This document shows, one piece after another, positions 28,437 to 29,119 of a stretch of 29,119 bases of DNA; the stretch's first letter is position 1; the number at the start of each line of letters is the position of its first letter. This DNA is from Perkinsus marinus ATCC 50983. Taxonomy: Eukaryota; Perkinsozoa; Perkinsida; Perkinsidae. The notes beneath the pieces were generated by a model. The model did no database searches and was not told where the DNA came from. It was given only the letters and a program-made list of their open reading frames with translations. The translations under genes were made by a program, and so were the position numbers. The DNA lies in contig NW_003213081.1 in assembly GCF_000006405.1 (NCBI RefSeq), positions 490,805 through 519,923 of the forward strand, given 5' to 3'.

Positions 28437-28678
28437 GCGAGGGTAGAACCTGGTAAATTCGCCCCAAATTCATGAGCATTTCCCGTTCCGCTATAACAAT
28501 GACAAAATTGTGAAAGAAGATCTTTTGTCGCACGTGTACACATCCGTACTTCAAACTTTTCAATATGTTCACTCGGAATCCGACAATCCCTCAAGAGGAT
28601 CGATGAAGGGCATTTATTGTCTTTATGAATAATTGATTGAATTAAGGAATGCGTAATTCACACCGTGTGGTTGCATGT

Positions 28679-28811
28679 ACTACGTGCGCTAAACCTCCAT
28701 CCACCGTTATGTATCGTGTGATCCCATAGCTGAACTGGTTAAGGGTGTGCATCCACGTGCTCGAAACAGGGGTTCTATTCCCGGGCAGGGTTATACTGAT
28801 ACCCTGTATGC
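28679..28811 (+). repeat. tRNA-derived repeat unit 1 (SINE-like)
   Basis: This unit of about 133 bases begins ACTACGTGCGCT. It contains an A-box-like TAGCTGAACTGG (28727-28738) and a B-box-like GGTTCTATTCC (28771-28781) at the spacing of a tRNA gene. The acceptor and D stems pair poorly, so it is not a good functional tRNA. Confidence 0.5.
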
Positions 28812-28950
28812 ACTACGTGCGCTATAGTATAGCTATACCTCCTTGCACTGTCTTATATTGTATAATCTCACAGCTCAACTGGTCAAGGATACACTTTCAC
28901 TTGATCAAAGCCGAGGTTCTATCCCCCGGCACGGTCATTCTAAGCACCTA
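28812..28950 (+). repeat. tRNA-derived repeat unit 2 (SINE-like)
   Basis: This second copy also begins ACTACGTGCGCT. The A-box-like part is CAGCTCAACTGG (28871-28882) and the B box GGTTCTATCCC (28915-28925). The T arm folds well, GCCGAGG against CCCCGGC around TTCTATC, with one mismatch. It is clearly diverged from unit 1 outside the boxes. Confidence 0.5.
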
Positions 28951-29032
28951 AGCCATCGCAAGCAGCAGAGGAGGTTTACCGTGGCGCGCGCTGAAGTCGT
29001 GAATCAAGGTCGAGAATCAGAATCAGGGTTTG

Positions 29033-29058
29033 GTACCGGGGGTCCGGACCCCCGGTAC
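29033..29058. repeat. Perfect 26-base palindrome
   Basis: GTACCGGGGGTCC is followed directly by its reverse complement GGACCCCCGGTAC with no spacer. A second hairpin, ATACTCAC/GTGAGTAT, follows at 29091-29109. Confidence 0.93.
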
Positions 29059-29119
29059 GAATCAAGGCAAAATAACGTGGAAAAATGGAGATACTCACGG
29101 CGTGAGTATGATTCGGAAT

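Noticed and set aside
28721-28795. Functional tRNA gene
   Set aside because: The A and B boxes are good, but the D and acceptor stems do not pair well, and it sits in a tandem repeat unit.

Overview
The window looks like nuclear DNA of an alveolate protist, most likely a perkinsid (Perkinsus-like). Four things point there: a sequence close to the dinoflagellate/perkinsid trans-splicing spliced leader lies upstream of a gene in two places (1241-1259 and 10276-10295); introns are short GT-AG; genes for small secreted cysteine-rich proteins are common; and a tyrosine-recombinase (YR) retroelement is present. The species call is an inference. A 100-base run of N (17193-17292) marks an assembly gap, so linkage of the left and right parts is not proven by sequence.

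Left part (1-12.47 kb). Bases 1 to about 590 hold the end of a LINE-like retrotransposon with an RNase H domain on the minus strand. From about 636 to 12453 there are two tandem copies of a unit of about 2.8-3.0 kb. Each unit carries, in order, the spliced-leader-like sequence, small secreted Cys-rich gene 1, a hairpin, a second hairpin, and small secreted Cys-rich gene 2. Genes 1 and 2 share a cysteine framework, so the locus is a four-member local expansion of one secreted family. The second unit is interrupted by a roughly 6.05 kb Ngaro/PAT-like YR retroelement (3671-9718, read on the minus strand) with split direct repeats. The first unit shows what is close to the unoccupied target.

Middle part (12.47-17.19 kb). 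A tract at 12.5-13.37 kb has a marked 15-bp periodicity that reads as five-residue repeats (TVSxx, then TVRxx). Next come coding-like fragments with a coiled coil (14.1-15.0 kb) that I do not recognise, and then a well supported three-exon gene for a small secreted Cys-rich protein (16259-16680).

Right part (17.29-29.12 kb). This holds a fragmented coiled-coil gene (17.48-18.09 kb), a minus-strand secreted or membrane-anchored protein gene (20.4-21.27 kb), a second LINE fragment (21.75-21.95 kb), a disordered cluster of papain-family (C1A) cysteine protease exons (23.1-25.5 kb), a motif-rich AT region (27.7-27.97 kb) and two tandem tRNA-derived repeat units (28.68-28.95 kb). Throughout the host DNA, and especially at 12-29 kb, there are many perfect short hairpins with long arms, tiny loops and unrelated arm sequences. 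This is the most unusual large-scale signal in the window.

The intact-looking genes are host secreted proteins and proteases, while the retroelement, the LINE pieces and several of the exon clusters are remnants or insertions.
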